Assembly (NCBI GenBank): GCA_904063045.1
Contig: CAJFCJ010000010.1
Location: 1-64,000, forward strand
Origin: Dimorphilus gyrociliatus
Taxonomy: Eukaryota; Annelida; Polychaeta; Dinophilidae
Reading direction: 5' to 3'
DNA length: 64,000 bases
Shown one piece after another: positions 12,641 to 23,939 of the stretch. Position 1 is the first letter of the stretch; the number at the start of each line of letters is the position of its first letter. The position numbers and the translations under genes are program-made. A model generated the notes under the pieces. The model was not told the origin of the DNA and did no database searches. It saw only the letters and a list, made by a program, of their open reading frames with translations.

Positions 12641-13379
12641 TTTTTTTCTTATGAAATTATAGAAATTTACAATAATAAATAAATGGTTTGATCCGAAACT
12701 CTAGTTCTAAGGGCTGACCAACAGTATAGATACTTATCGACTAATTGATAGAACCGGTGAAGTAAAAGTATGGTTCAGTGGTCTGACTGGTGTCTACGAA
12801 TAACATGCGCAAATCAGAGCTCAACCTGATGACCGGTAACAGTAGTAAAATTTCAATTTTTTTATACGCTTATTTACTGCACTATTGTGGAAACCTGTTA
12901 CAGTCACATAATTAAATAAAATAATTTACTATTTATTGCAAATTTTATGTTCTTTATTAAATAAAAAATGAGACGGTGAACGACAATTGTACAAGTTTTT
13001 TTTCTTTAAGCAGGATTCTTTTTGTACAATTATATAACTTTTGAAAATTTAACAAAAAAAACTTACATATCATTTATAATAAATGTAATAATACGACCAG
13101 AGAGTTAAAAGACTGACCAATTCGAAAAAATTAATATCTTACTGTAATTAGCAGAGAAAAGTGTAAATTTTTTAATGCAGATTTACGTGATTAAGCACTA
13201 CTCGACGAGTATTCAAGCGAGAAAAAAAAGAAGAAAAAGTATTATTAGAACAAATAACAAAATACGAGAAAATAGCAAATTTTGTTTTGGTGAGCAGTTA
13301 AATTAAATTTTAATTCTTTTAGAAGACTAGAAGGTAAAGGTTAAGGATTAAAATAATTTTCAAAATGACTACACTCTTT
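12641..13379. other. Intergenic, TMEM272-like upstream region and ANO8 3' end
   Basis: No coding segment recognised; AT-rich. The two minus-strand genes are in tandem here. Confidence 0.5.
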
Positions 13380-16300
13380 TCACTGAATGTCCTTCTCGGC
13401 ATATCTTTTTGAATATTTATCACAATTTTCTAATGGGGAGTCTTGATTATGTACGGGTGAGTTTCCGTGATCAATAGATGATTGGTTTTGTACCTTGCTT
13501 TCCAAAGTCTATTTATAAAATGGTATGTCATTAAGACGACAGATTTACAATGAAGTTACATACTTTGAAAGCCCCTCTCCTCAAAAATTCCAGACGAGCC
13601 TTTTCTTGGGCAATCCAATGCGGAATATCAGGTATTGCATAAGCCAAAAGAAATTTGCATGCGAGAATGATATGCTAAAAAAGTTTTACGTAATAATCAC
13701 TTCCCTATATGTTAATCTTTAAGATTCTTACCTCCAAAGCAACTATAAGAACAATCATTTCGGTTGTACCAAAATTAGGAAAGAGTCTGTGAGCCAAGCC
13801 AGAGTTCCCAATAAGAGCACAATTTATTATCACGGCTGTTACACTCATCACTTCCAGAGCATCCTATTACGAAAAGTTAACTTTATATTCAAAATTTTTA
13901 TACAAATTAATAATTTCAAACCTGCCATGTTCCTATATTTTGAACTCGTTGGCCAAATGGTCTTTGAAAGGTATGACAGAGCTTAAAGGCATCCGATCGT
14001 ATCTCAATAACATTATTTAGGAAGGCACACAGTGCCGCTAGAGGAAAAGCCGAAGAAAACAAAACCACATACCCAAATTGTATAAACATTTCTAAATAAT
14101 CTTCAAAAGTATCTTCATACTAAAGTGATAGGCTAGAGTGAAATTCAATATGAACTTTTTATTTAATTTTTATTAATACCTTTTCCATGCTAGCTTCGAT
14201 CTCTGCTTGAGACAGGGTTGGACCGGAATATTCCACCGAACTTTCAGGCTTAACGTTCTCTAGTTTTTCTGGTTTTCTGTGTCTGATCTCAGTTTCAACT
14301 CTAGAAACTATTTTCTCTTTAATTTCCGTCGCTTGCTTTGTCAACGTATTTGGACTAATATCAGAGGTCATTTCATATCCAATCCTAAACAGTTTTATAC
14401 GATTTTTTACATAAGGTAAGAGAGCCTCTTTAATGTTTCCAATTACTTGACGAGTTATAAGCAAAGCGGCCAATTGCTCTCTTAGACGATTCATATCTTG
14501 AAGGTAGAATGCAATATAGAAAAGAGAAAGGAATGAATTGACAAATTGAAACTGTTGGAATAGAGAAAAAAAGCTCTTTCAAAAAGATCAAAGGTTCATA
14601 TATAACAAACCAATATAAGCTTTATAATCAAATGGTTTTCGTGTTCATCGTCCAATCGATGATTTTCTTTGTTATTTAACCACACTGCAATTTTTTTATA
14701 AGCATTATCCAAAATTCCTATTGAAAGGGCTAAAGCAACTTTAGGAAGAAACTTGGTAAAAGAAGGCAAAAATCCTTTGGAAATTTTGAGATTAATCCAA
14801 TCTTGAACCTAAAAACAGCATTGAAAATAAGCTAAATTATTTAAGAAATATAGCATAGTTCAGAGGATTTGATTAATTTTTTGTTTTTTTTATAGCTTAT
14901 TGATCGAGAATGCCAGAAATTGGAATAAGAATAATACTCATATTTACCATAAATATTAACAGCATAACTCCAAACACGACTCCAAGAGAAATGCAAATTA
15001 CGGGTACCGTCACAAAATAACGAAAGAGATTGCGCTTCCATGCTGGGTAATGCCTCTCTGTCCTATTCGTAACGGGATTCTGGATCAGATTTCCCTATTA
15101 TGGAGGAATTATTGATTGTATAAGTGGTTCGAACAAAAATAAACTCAAACAGAGTGATTAAGCTTTGTTATAACAAAGAATTATAGAATTGACTATTTAA
15201 AATATTGAAATTACATTTAAATCTTACTTTATATAAAGGTCTTGGTTCTACTAATAAATCGTCCTCTTTATCTAAAGTTCCCCATTCATAGGCAATTTCT
15301 GAACTACGTCTACAAAAAAACTTTATATGTCTATTTTGGCATCTTTAATGATTATATAAATTCAAACGTACCTTTTCCAATGCTCTAAGTAGAGTGTCGA
15401 CCAAACAACATTGATGAAAGCGAATATAACAAATAAAAGATCATCTATTTTCTGTTCTTTTCCAGCAATTGCCCAAATAATGATACCAATTATTGTAGGT
15501 AATAATAAAGCTTTAGTATAATGTCCAAGGTAGGCAAAATACATTCCAATCTTAATGCCAAAGTATTCAGCTATTTTATCTATTTAATTAATGTAAAATT
15601 TAAAGACTATAATTATTAATTTTAAAGCATTACTTAGGGGTTGGTTCTTCCAGAATTTCTTTACCCATGCATTTTTCAAAAATGATAAATCCTTGGAATC
15701 ATGAATGGGAAGCACGTGCTGTATAATTCCTTTTGACTCCAAAAGTGGAACTAAAAAAAATTATATTTTGCTTACGCTTAATACAACTTGTTAAATGTCA
15801 TTTAAAAAAAGATAGATATCGGATTAATCTTTTGATTGACGTGACAAATGCATACAATGCTTAGTAAACATTGCAGCCGAAGTAAAGTAGTTAAGTTATT
15901 TTTCATTTAGGGCAGGTATAGAGAAGAAAATCTGTGTAGCTTACCTATAGCTTGACCCTGAAGAAATTTTATATTTCCACATGTTTCATTTTTTAATGCT
16001 CTTAAATTATCAATCATTGATCGAACTATGCATTGGCGTTCTTCGCTTGTTAAAAGCCTATCGATATCGTCATTATGCAGGAATATTTCTTTCTCATCGA
16101 CTGTGAATTCTCTTTTTCCTCCACCAAATTCGACTTTTACCTCTTTTATTAAGCCGTGAATTTCTGCTCCTCTTAATAAGCTGTTTTCGGAAAAGTAGTA
16201 CACAATGATAAAGCATTACTATTTACAATAAAGCAACTTACCTTCTATTGTTGGTTGTAAAATACAATCCCCAAATTTTAGTGTTGTTGTGATATCTCAC

Positions 16301-16556
16301 TCGAACAATAAGCTCGGGAACTCGACCTCTAAAACATTGCAATAACCACTTAACCGTCTCCTCCTGAGCTGACTTGGGAAATGTGATTAGAACGTCACAC
16401 TCTTTGGTTGGTATTTGATTCATCCATACATTGCTTGATACTATTAGTCTTGCTTTGTCAGTAAACTGCTTGTTGATAAACTTTTCCGCTGCAAAAATGA
16501 CAAAGTCAATAATGAGGCATAGATTTACCTACGATTTTCCAAATACATTTGGGCAT
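13380..16556 (-). CDS. ANO8: Anoctamin-8 (TMEM16H)
   Basis: Thirteen exons give 734 residues: 16529-16556, 16242-16488, 15945-16180, 15634-15750, 15372-15579, 15228-15309, 14948-15094, 14611-14808, 14180-14551, 13922-14119, 13732-13863, 13564-13674, 13380-13508. ANO8 belongs to the TMEM16 family; in mammals it is described as an ER-plasma membrane tether supporting store-operated calcium signalling. Assignment to ANO8 over ANO10 rests on N-terminal blocks such as [22 protein letters not shown] and EFGGG, and C-terminal [16 protein letters not shown] and [11 protein letters not shown]. Ten or so hydrophobic segments are spread through residues 250-680. The acidic loop between TM segments is far shorter than in human ANO8 (about 1,230 residues), and the tail after AFK is short and polar. 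The start is supported by an in-frame upstream stop. Confidence 0.93.
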
Positions 16557-18597
16557 GACAGCAAAAGCAGACGGGATATAAGGTTAAAAGAGGAGAGGGA
16601 AGGGAGGGGTAGATATATAACGTTAGTGGAATATGAATGCAATGTGTTGTGAAACAGGTTGAATTTAACAAAGCTTTATGGAAAAAAAAGTAGTTCAATA
16701 TTCCGCTACGAACATCTGTCGTTCCTTTTCGAAATTGTACATTAAAAGAAATATATTCAAAATAACCATGGACATTACCCAGTAAACGTAATGATCTCTT
16801 TCCATGGCGTTCGTGATAGAGGTGAAGTCTTTCCATTCTCTCCTCAAATGTTTCATAAAAGTATTTGAATTATTAGTTAATTATACTTATTTAATTTACA
16901 GAGAATAATCTTCGAGTTTACTCATTATCTGATTTAATCTGTTATCTTATCTAATTATGCCACTTGTAGATCAACTATATAATCAAAAGCATATGCTGTC
17001 AGAATACCTTAGAAAGCTCATCTCTCAGTAAAGAATTAATTGTATTCTGCTGTAGCTATACAAGGATACTAAAGTGAAGCAATATTTCTCAAGGAATATT
17101 TAAAATTACCTTTTTAAACCTCTACCAAGAAAGATCCTATAATAAATGAACGATCAGTGAAAACTTCATTGTAAAAAGAGAACTCTGTTGTCTATCGCTT
17201 GCGAAAATGTACTTTAAATAGAGTGTATGTCAGTCACACGTAGTCAAACAAATTTATTCAGTTTCTTCTCACATCTGATATTATTGAATTATTAAAGATA
17301 TGTTCTCTGGATGGTTTATTTTTAGTTGTTATAATTCAAATAGTTCAATAAAGCTACGTCTCGCTAGCAAATGCTAATTTAAATATCACATTTCCCTTTT
17401 CTCTTCTTTTTTTTTGAATCAATCGAACTAGCAGAACTTAATTGATTATTCGAGTGAGGTATTTATTTATGTTAAGTTCTTTTACATAGTTTGTTATTTG
17501 ACTATAAATCTCAGTGAAGTATCATAATAAATGTCCATTATGAAAATAAGACGAAATATAAATCATAAAAATATGAATTTATTAGTGGAAATAACGATTG
17601 CAAACTATTAATGTCAAGTCAATTTTAGGAATAAATAAGAGAATGAATGAGGTTAAAAAGATGCTTTAGCAGACATACCCGACTGCATTTGATATCCATT
17701 TATAAATTGACAAACACCTGCATTTTACTTCGATCATGTTCTAAAATAGACAGCTGCAGTGGCGCCGTTTGTCCACCATGTTTGCTGTCTTATAAAAAGT
17801 GGTTCGAGTTCCGCTGTAAGGAAACGGAAATATTTTCTCGCGCTGATGAATATATACAGACCAAATTTATAAGTATCAAGTAAACTTTCTCAAACAAAAA
17901 AAAGCTGCTTTTCAAAAACGCTCATATCATTTTATAATTACGTAATTAAATGACATAAGAAGTATTCTCTTTTCATTATCTAAACTGTATCATGTATAAA
18001 AGTAAACAAGATAATTGGATATAATCTTCAGTGCAATATAATACTCTTTCTGTATTAAACATATCTCTTTCTGAAGTCATACTTTGAAAAGCCAAGAAAC
18101 AGCTTTAACAAGAAAATTTTCATTTGTTAATAGCGTATCATTAAAATGCTTCTTTTTAAATAACAATAAGGAAATTAATAGGCGGTACAAACATTCTCAT
18201 TAAATAAAACGCAGGGGAAGCAGGAAACTTTCAAATGATAATAACTATTTTACCTATAAAGGGATTGTTGTTTTTCGAAGTTTAAAATTTATTAAGCACT
18301 TACCTTTAGTAATTCCTCAACTTCACCAATCACATCACAAGTAGCTCTGCTTGCTTAGTCGATAATAGAATATGGTCATGTGACTTAATGGGGGAAAAAC
18401 AGTTAATTTCATAATCACGTGGCCTATTGGAAGTTATAAAAAAAGCCCGCTTTTGAAAACCGGATATAGTTCCTTTAGAGTGTTACATAGAATTGTATAA
18501 CATGTATGAGTAGTTATCAGGAATGACCTTAAATTAATTTCAATAATTCCGCCATATTGTTTTCCCTAATTAATTCATAATTGCCTATTCATCTCAA
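16557..18597. other. Long region between ANO8 and CPEB, no confident gene
   Basis: About 2 kb between two divergently transcribed genes. At 17640-17880 there is a less AT-rich island. On the minus strand it has a good acceptor (CTTACAG near 17817), a Kozak-like AACATGG and a short open segment, but no frame I can connect to a family. On + at 17756-17766 it has a GCAGTGGCGCC word. A possible minus-strand exon with a strong GTAAGTGC donor lies near 18300-18350. None of these could be assembled into a gene. Confidence 0.4.
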
Positions 18598-18718
18598 ACA
18601 ATTAACGCTATAATTTCGGGGGTCGGTAGCGTCTTTCCGTGTTCTCTGCAGCGCACTTCGCAATCTTCCGAACGTTATTCCTTCTTCAATATTGTCAGTT
18701 TCAACATAAAGCTTTTCA
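18598..18718 (+). promoter_or_regulatory. Probable promoter/5' UTR exon of the CPEB gene
   Basis: A locally GC-richer block ends at a GTAAGT donor (18719-18724). A TTTTTTAG acceptor at 19154 puts the CPEB start codon two bases into the next exon. This makes 18598-18718 a likely non-coding first exon with the promoter just upstream; the 5' limit is not determined. Confidence 0.5.
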
Positions 18719-19156
18719 GTAAGTTTATGGTGTAAATTGTAACTTTATAAAAGAAGTTTTAGAATTTCCAAATTTTGTTGAAAAAATATTAAGTTTAAGC
18801 GCAAAAAAATGGTTTAAAGAAAAGGGCAAAAAACAAAAATGGCCTACATGGTCTTTTCGTTTATATTTCTCTAATTAGATAATTTTTTTCACACTTAATT
18901 AATTATATGCGTTTTCTGAAGAATATCTAATTAAAGTAAATGCAAACACTTTATTTTTAAGATTTTGACTAAATTTCTTAATGAAGGCTCCTAGCACTTG
19001 AGGCTCTCAGCCAAAAAAATTAATTCTACCTGCTGTGAAATTTCATTTAATTTTAACATTGGAGCCTCTTTAAGTAGTTTGAAATTAATTATTGACGATA
19101 ATTTCTATAATTTGAATATATTTACTAAATCTTTTCTTTATCTTTCTTTTTTAGGT

Positions 19157-20380
19157 ATGTCTAACTCGGCGGCTCCCCATAGCATTCTTTCTATCGACCA
19201 GATCACTAAAGTTTATTATGATGAACTGACACAGTTGGCAAGAAAGAACCGTAGAATGTCCAATTCGCATTTGAAGAAACGAACAACTCTGCTCTTTAAT
19301 AAGAACTTGTCAACTGTTAATATATCTGGTATGTTTAGTCAAAAAGTCTTTGTCGGGGGAGCACCGCCGGGTATAAGTGATACTGAAATTTTGAACGCTT
19401 TCGGTAAATACGGCAATTTCACCATAGAAAAAAAAAAGGCTAACGAGAAAAGCAGTTTTTTTTATGTTATTTATGAGTCCAATCAGTGTGTTAAGGGTTT
19501 GCTGACCACGTGTGTCATTAATAGCGTTGGTGAATTTTATACCCGGATCGGCACCCATATTGTTCAAGTTATTCCATGGGAAATAAATAATTCGCATTAC
19601 GTGCCCGCAACCAACATGACACTATTAGATAATAAGAAAGTGGTATTTATCGGAGGTTTACACGGGAAAATGACAGCCAAGTTTATAGCGGAAGTGTTTA
19701 GCTACTTTGGACCGATAGTGATGGTTACGATAGACGTGGACAAGTACAAGTACCCGATTGGATCTGGTCGTGTAGCTTTTTCAGACAGTCAAGGTAAGCT
19801 GTTAATTTTATATCTTCCATATCAAGAGCTGAGAATAAAGTAGATTATTCCCATACATCAGCAAAATTGAAAAGAAACAAGTAATACAAACATTTATATT
19901 ATCATAAGAAAGCCAGAAATCATTATTTATAAACAATAAAGTAATCAAACATAACAGTTACAAACGGTTATCTTGGACGGGTATGATATAGCATAAGTTG
20001 CGGCAGTAAATTATGTTTCGTTTTTGTTTTTTATTATATATATATATGATAGATTATCATATAAAGTAATAATTATCATTTTTGAAGGCTATTTTACTGC
20101 TATAATGCAAGAATTTATCGATATTGAGACTCCCGATTTTCGTAAGACGGTCCAAGTAACACCTCAACTTGAAGATTCTCTCTGCTACATATGTAAGAGC
20201 GAAGTTGGGCCATTCTTCTGCAAAGATTTTACTTGCTATCAGTATTATTGTACTCTGTGTTGGAAACTAAAGCATTCCGGACCCGGCTACGTACATCATC
20301 AGCCTCTGATTCGTGATAGCAAGCATAAACCTAAGCTTGGACCAATTCTCTCAAAATTTTCTAATTTATCATTAAAATAA
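19157..20380 (+). CDS. CPEB1: Short CPEB1/Orb-type cytoplasmic polyadenylation element-binding protein
   Basis: Two coding exons (19157-19793, 20088-20380) give 309 residues, against over 500 in typical CPEB1. CPEB1/Orb binds U-rich CPEs in mR 3' UTRs and controls poly(A) length and translation, especially in germ cells and neurons. Two RRMs are visible: RRM1 begins KVFVGGAPPGI and RRM2 begins VVFIGGLHGKM, with YPIGSGRVAF as in CPEB1. The C-terminal zinc-binding ZZ-like domain is intact: CYIC, GPFFC, C, YYCTLCW and late histidines. The order matches CPEB1, and QLEDSLCYIC is diagnostic of CPEB1 against CPEB2-4. The N-terminal regulatory region is only about 60 residues and RRM1 is divergent, lacking the usual KGYA/VF RNP1 core. 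An open frame continuing upstream of the acceptor is taken as intron. Confidence 0.88.
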
Positions 20381-21330
20381 GTCATTTGTAGTTTGTTACA
20401 GATGTAGTTTAGTTTTGTTAAGACGTAGTTTTAGTTTAATTTTTTTTGGAACGGTCTTTTTTTTGTTAGAATTAGCTTCACGAGAAAAAGACCATATTTG
20501 TTCCATAAGTAATTAATTTAAAAGCTATTTTACAGATATTTTTATAAATTCTTAAAGAAGCTAACATTTGTATTCTATATCTGTATGATATATGTCATGT
20601 ATAATATATAAATATATTATAAAGATATGTATATATTAAGATATTTTGCTAACTTTATCTTGCTTAACTTTTGATCGTTGTATTTTATTTTACAGTTGAA
20701 AAAATGCCTACGATTATATTTTAATGTATTTTAAATGATTAAAATCAATAACTTATTGTAAGGCATTCATTTTTTCAACGCTATTTTGTTTTGAAGTATT
20801 GCCTATTATATAATATTTAATGTTAATTTAGTTTGTGTATAATTATTTTTGATTAAGATTTCAAAAAAAATATTAAAAATTCTGTATTTTTTAAACTATT
20901 TACTCTTTAGTTAGAGCTTTGTTTATTTGTAGTATTATTACTATAGCAATGTTTGTTAAGCTTATCTATTAATAAACTTGTACCTTATTTTAGAGACATT
21001 CTGAAAGTTATATAGGGTGTTAGAGTCTGGAGACAATAAAAGTTCTCTAAATTCCATGAAAAGATATAATGACTAAACTTCAAAGAAAAGTGAAGGATAT
21101 TATCTTTTCTTTGTTCTGAATCCCCTATTAAGGAAAAGGGGGAACAAAAACAGTTTAATTGGCCGGATGATACATTTTTTCATTTGATTACATTTATAAG
21201 AAGTAGAGTTAGGGTTTATAAACACCATTTACAGGCAGATAAATAAAATGACACCAACAGGTGGCGCAATTGTTATCAATATTATAAAAAAATTATGATT
21301 ATTATGGAAACCTTAGGCGTCAGTTAAACC
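20381..21330. other. CPEB 3' UTR and intergenic sequence
   Basis: Very AT-rich with T-rich runs and AATAAA words, consistent with a 3' UTR. A CAGGTGGCGC motif (21258-21267) lies just upstream of the first GPCR. Confidence 0.5.
21258..21267 (+). promoter_or_regulatory. AGGTGGCGC CTCF-like motif
   Basis: CAGGTGGCGC matches the CTCF core (AGGTGGCGC) closely. It lies 64 bp before the first GPCR start codon, at the left edge of the GPCR cluster. Confidence 0.4.
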
Positions 21331-23749
21331 ATGCGGTTTATGAAAAACATGATATTTCTCTGGCAAAATATTATTATTCTTCAATTATCTTCATCATTTC
21401 TGCTCCATGATAAACATTTTAGAGAATTAACACCTCACTGTTTGAGCGATAGTTTGCCACAGGTTAGAAGCTGTTTTACTGATAATAGCTGTAAACAAAT
21501 AGGTTGCGGAAAAAAGTAAGTACAAGTGAAAAAAATTAAAATCTAATTGAAGTTTTCTAATAGTAATCGTGAAAAATTAAAAATTTAGATCAAGTCTTTG
21601 CTCTTGCGACATTGACTGCATTTACAGCAACTTTTGTTGTCAAGATTTCAACAGTACCTGTTCAAATTTATCCGAAATTACTTATTCAGAAGAAAATAAA
21701 AAGTTAGCGAATCAGATGGAATGTAAATTAATTGATGATGGAAAAATATCATATTATCCTGTAATAACTAAATGTTCCAATTTCCAAAATTGCCCAATCA
21801 ATCGGAAAATTGCAGATCTTGTTCCAGTAGAATATAACTTGATCAAACCTGTACTCTTCCTAAATCGCGATTGCGCTGCTTGTAACGGAATTAAAAACTA
21901 TTCAGTCACGAGTTTTATAATTTACACTGTTGAATACTTTTCAGTTAGCAACAAACAACCGAATTATACACTTAACGACCTAAATTATATTTTTAAGAAT
22001 GACCTCCATAAATTAAAAGTTAGAGTTAATTTAAGTCTTCAATTTTCAAACTGCTATCAGAATATTATCAGTTCGTGTCCGGAAAATTGTGCTAATGATC
22101 AATTAGTCAGAAAGTGTAAAGAAATTCAATCAATAGTGATTTACAATAATATAGTATATAAAAATGACTATTGTAAGAAGTGTCAAAATATGCTGAATTA
22201 TTCCTTAAGTTGTCAAATTAGACGGAGATATAGTCACAGTGATAAGGACCTTGGAGTTATGAATTTTCGTTATAGCTTTTTGTTTCAACTTAAGGAGCCT
22301 GAGACGGGGAAATGTGATGATGGAGAAATATACTTCAAAGAAACTGATAAATGTAGAAGTGTCCTCTCAAAATATTTCATACTGGAAAAGGTGAAATCTA
22401 TACGTGTTTATCTGAAATTACGCATGAAATATGAGAGAGGAAATTGTCGAAATTTACTGGTAAACTATACTAATAAAATGATTGAAACTGGACTAAACGA
22501 TATTGAAAGTTCACTGGAACAATTGAATTATTTAGGTTATGTTGAAGATTATCGTAACAAATGCTACAATTCATATACAAACGATTTTAAATTATATTGT
22601 GAAGGTGTGTGTGAAATATCCTTTTACGTTCCTAATTGGAGGAAAATTTCAAATATTATAACGCAAAACAGTCACGAAAATGGTACTTATCAATCTGTAA
22701 TACATATAAAAACTGGAGTTGCTTCAAACAATTTACATCAATTTAATGAAGTTACGTGTGATGATTATGTTGAATACATTGATGACCCCCCTTTTGAATC
22801 GAATAGAACTATTAGTATCCATAATGTTTCTTATGCTTGCAAAGAGGACGTTGAAATCTATGAAGCGGATAACAAAGTAGATAATATTTCAAAAGGTAAT
22901 TATATTGATGTCATCGGGATAATTTGTCTCAGTTTATCAGTATTTGCTTTACTAGTACGCTTAATTGCTCCTGCTTACTGTGCAGCTTTGAGAAAGAGAG
23001 CAAATTGGCTACAATGGAACTTAGCTTTAGCACTATTTTTATGGCTCACTTGTCTAATTTGTTCTCCTCTAGTGAGCTCCTGGTTATGGCCTTGCCGATT
23101 AATTGCTCTTTCCGGTCATTTATCTTTGCTAGCAACTATCACGTGGCAAAGCTTCATTGCTATTGATATGTACTTAAAATTTAGAGATAAAACGCTGATT
23201 GATTCTTATAAGTACTCTAATATGAAACTATGGAAGATATTTATCGCAATTTGGTTGGCTCCATGCATTCCGGTCACAATAGCACTAGTGTTAGAAACAC
23301 TACAACTGAAAGGAAAAGGCGAAGCTTTTTACGGCTTAAACAATAACAGAAATATATGTTGGATTCATGGTTTTGCGGGGAAAATTATACTCCTGCTTAT
23401 ACCATTTTTCTTACTCTGGTCTATAAATAGCATTCTGTTGACAGCAACAACTTTTAACTTACATTATCTTCTAAAGAACTCACCTGATCATGTGAAAAAG
23501 AGTAGGAAGGAAATTATTATCTATACAAAATTGTCTATTTTATTCGGAGGATCTTGGATACTTGTATTACTTAGCTCTTATATACGTAACGACATCGTAA
23601 CTCTTTTGAATATATTTGTCAACTCATGTCAAGGGCTTTGGTTGGCGTTAGCTACAATGAAAATAGGTCATTTCCGGAAAGAAGAAGGAAGCTCCTCCAG
23701 CTCTGAAAGACAAGTAAAATTGCAATGTCCAACTAGTCGTGCGATGTAA
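21331..23749 (+). CDS. Class B-type GPCR with somatomedin-B-like N-terminus, paralogue 1
   Basis: Two exons (21331-21515, 21589-23749) give 781 residues. A signal peptide is followed by a Cys pattern resembling a somatomedin-B domain (GCGKK, CSCDIDC, FCC), interrupted by the intron in phase 2. The ectodomain (to about residue 510) has paired Cys modules, FLNRDCAACNG and YKNDYCKKCQ, and a juxtamembrane YACKED motif. Seven hydrophobic helices follow, with WLQWNLALALFLW, GHLSLLATITWQ and ICWIHGF, typical of secretin/adhesion-like class B receptors. No GPS/GAIN autoproteolysis site was seen. The tail is short and Ser-rich. Ligand and coupling are unknown. It is convergent with paralogue 2, 190 bp apart. 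Confidence 0.85.
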
Positions 23750-23939
23750 AAGATATAACTAGATTATTTATCGTATAGTAAAGTAACTACACACTTTCAT
23801 TTATCGTATATTATTCAATAGATGGTGTACAAAAACAAGTTATTCATCTGCACTCATAAACAAATTAATAAACATACTTAAACAATTCAACCTTATCATA
23901 ATTAACATATTTAAGTTCAGAGTTTTTTGACGATATTAT

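Noticed and set aside
13380-16556. ANO10 identity for the anoctamin
   Set aside because: First impression from general anoctamin motifs, but N-terminal [19 protein letters not shown] and C-terminal [16 protein letters not shown] fit ANO8 clearly better.
16525-16836. 103-codon minus-strand open frame just upstream of ANO8
   Set aside because: It is out of frame with the ANO8 first exon (16529-16556), which has an in-frame upstream stop and matches the ANO8 N-terminus.
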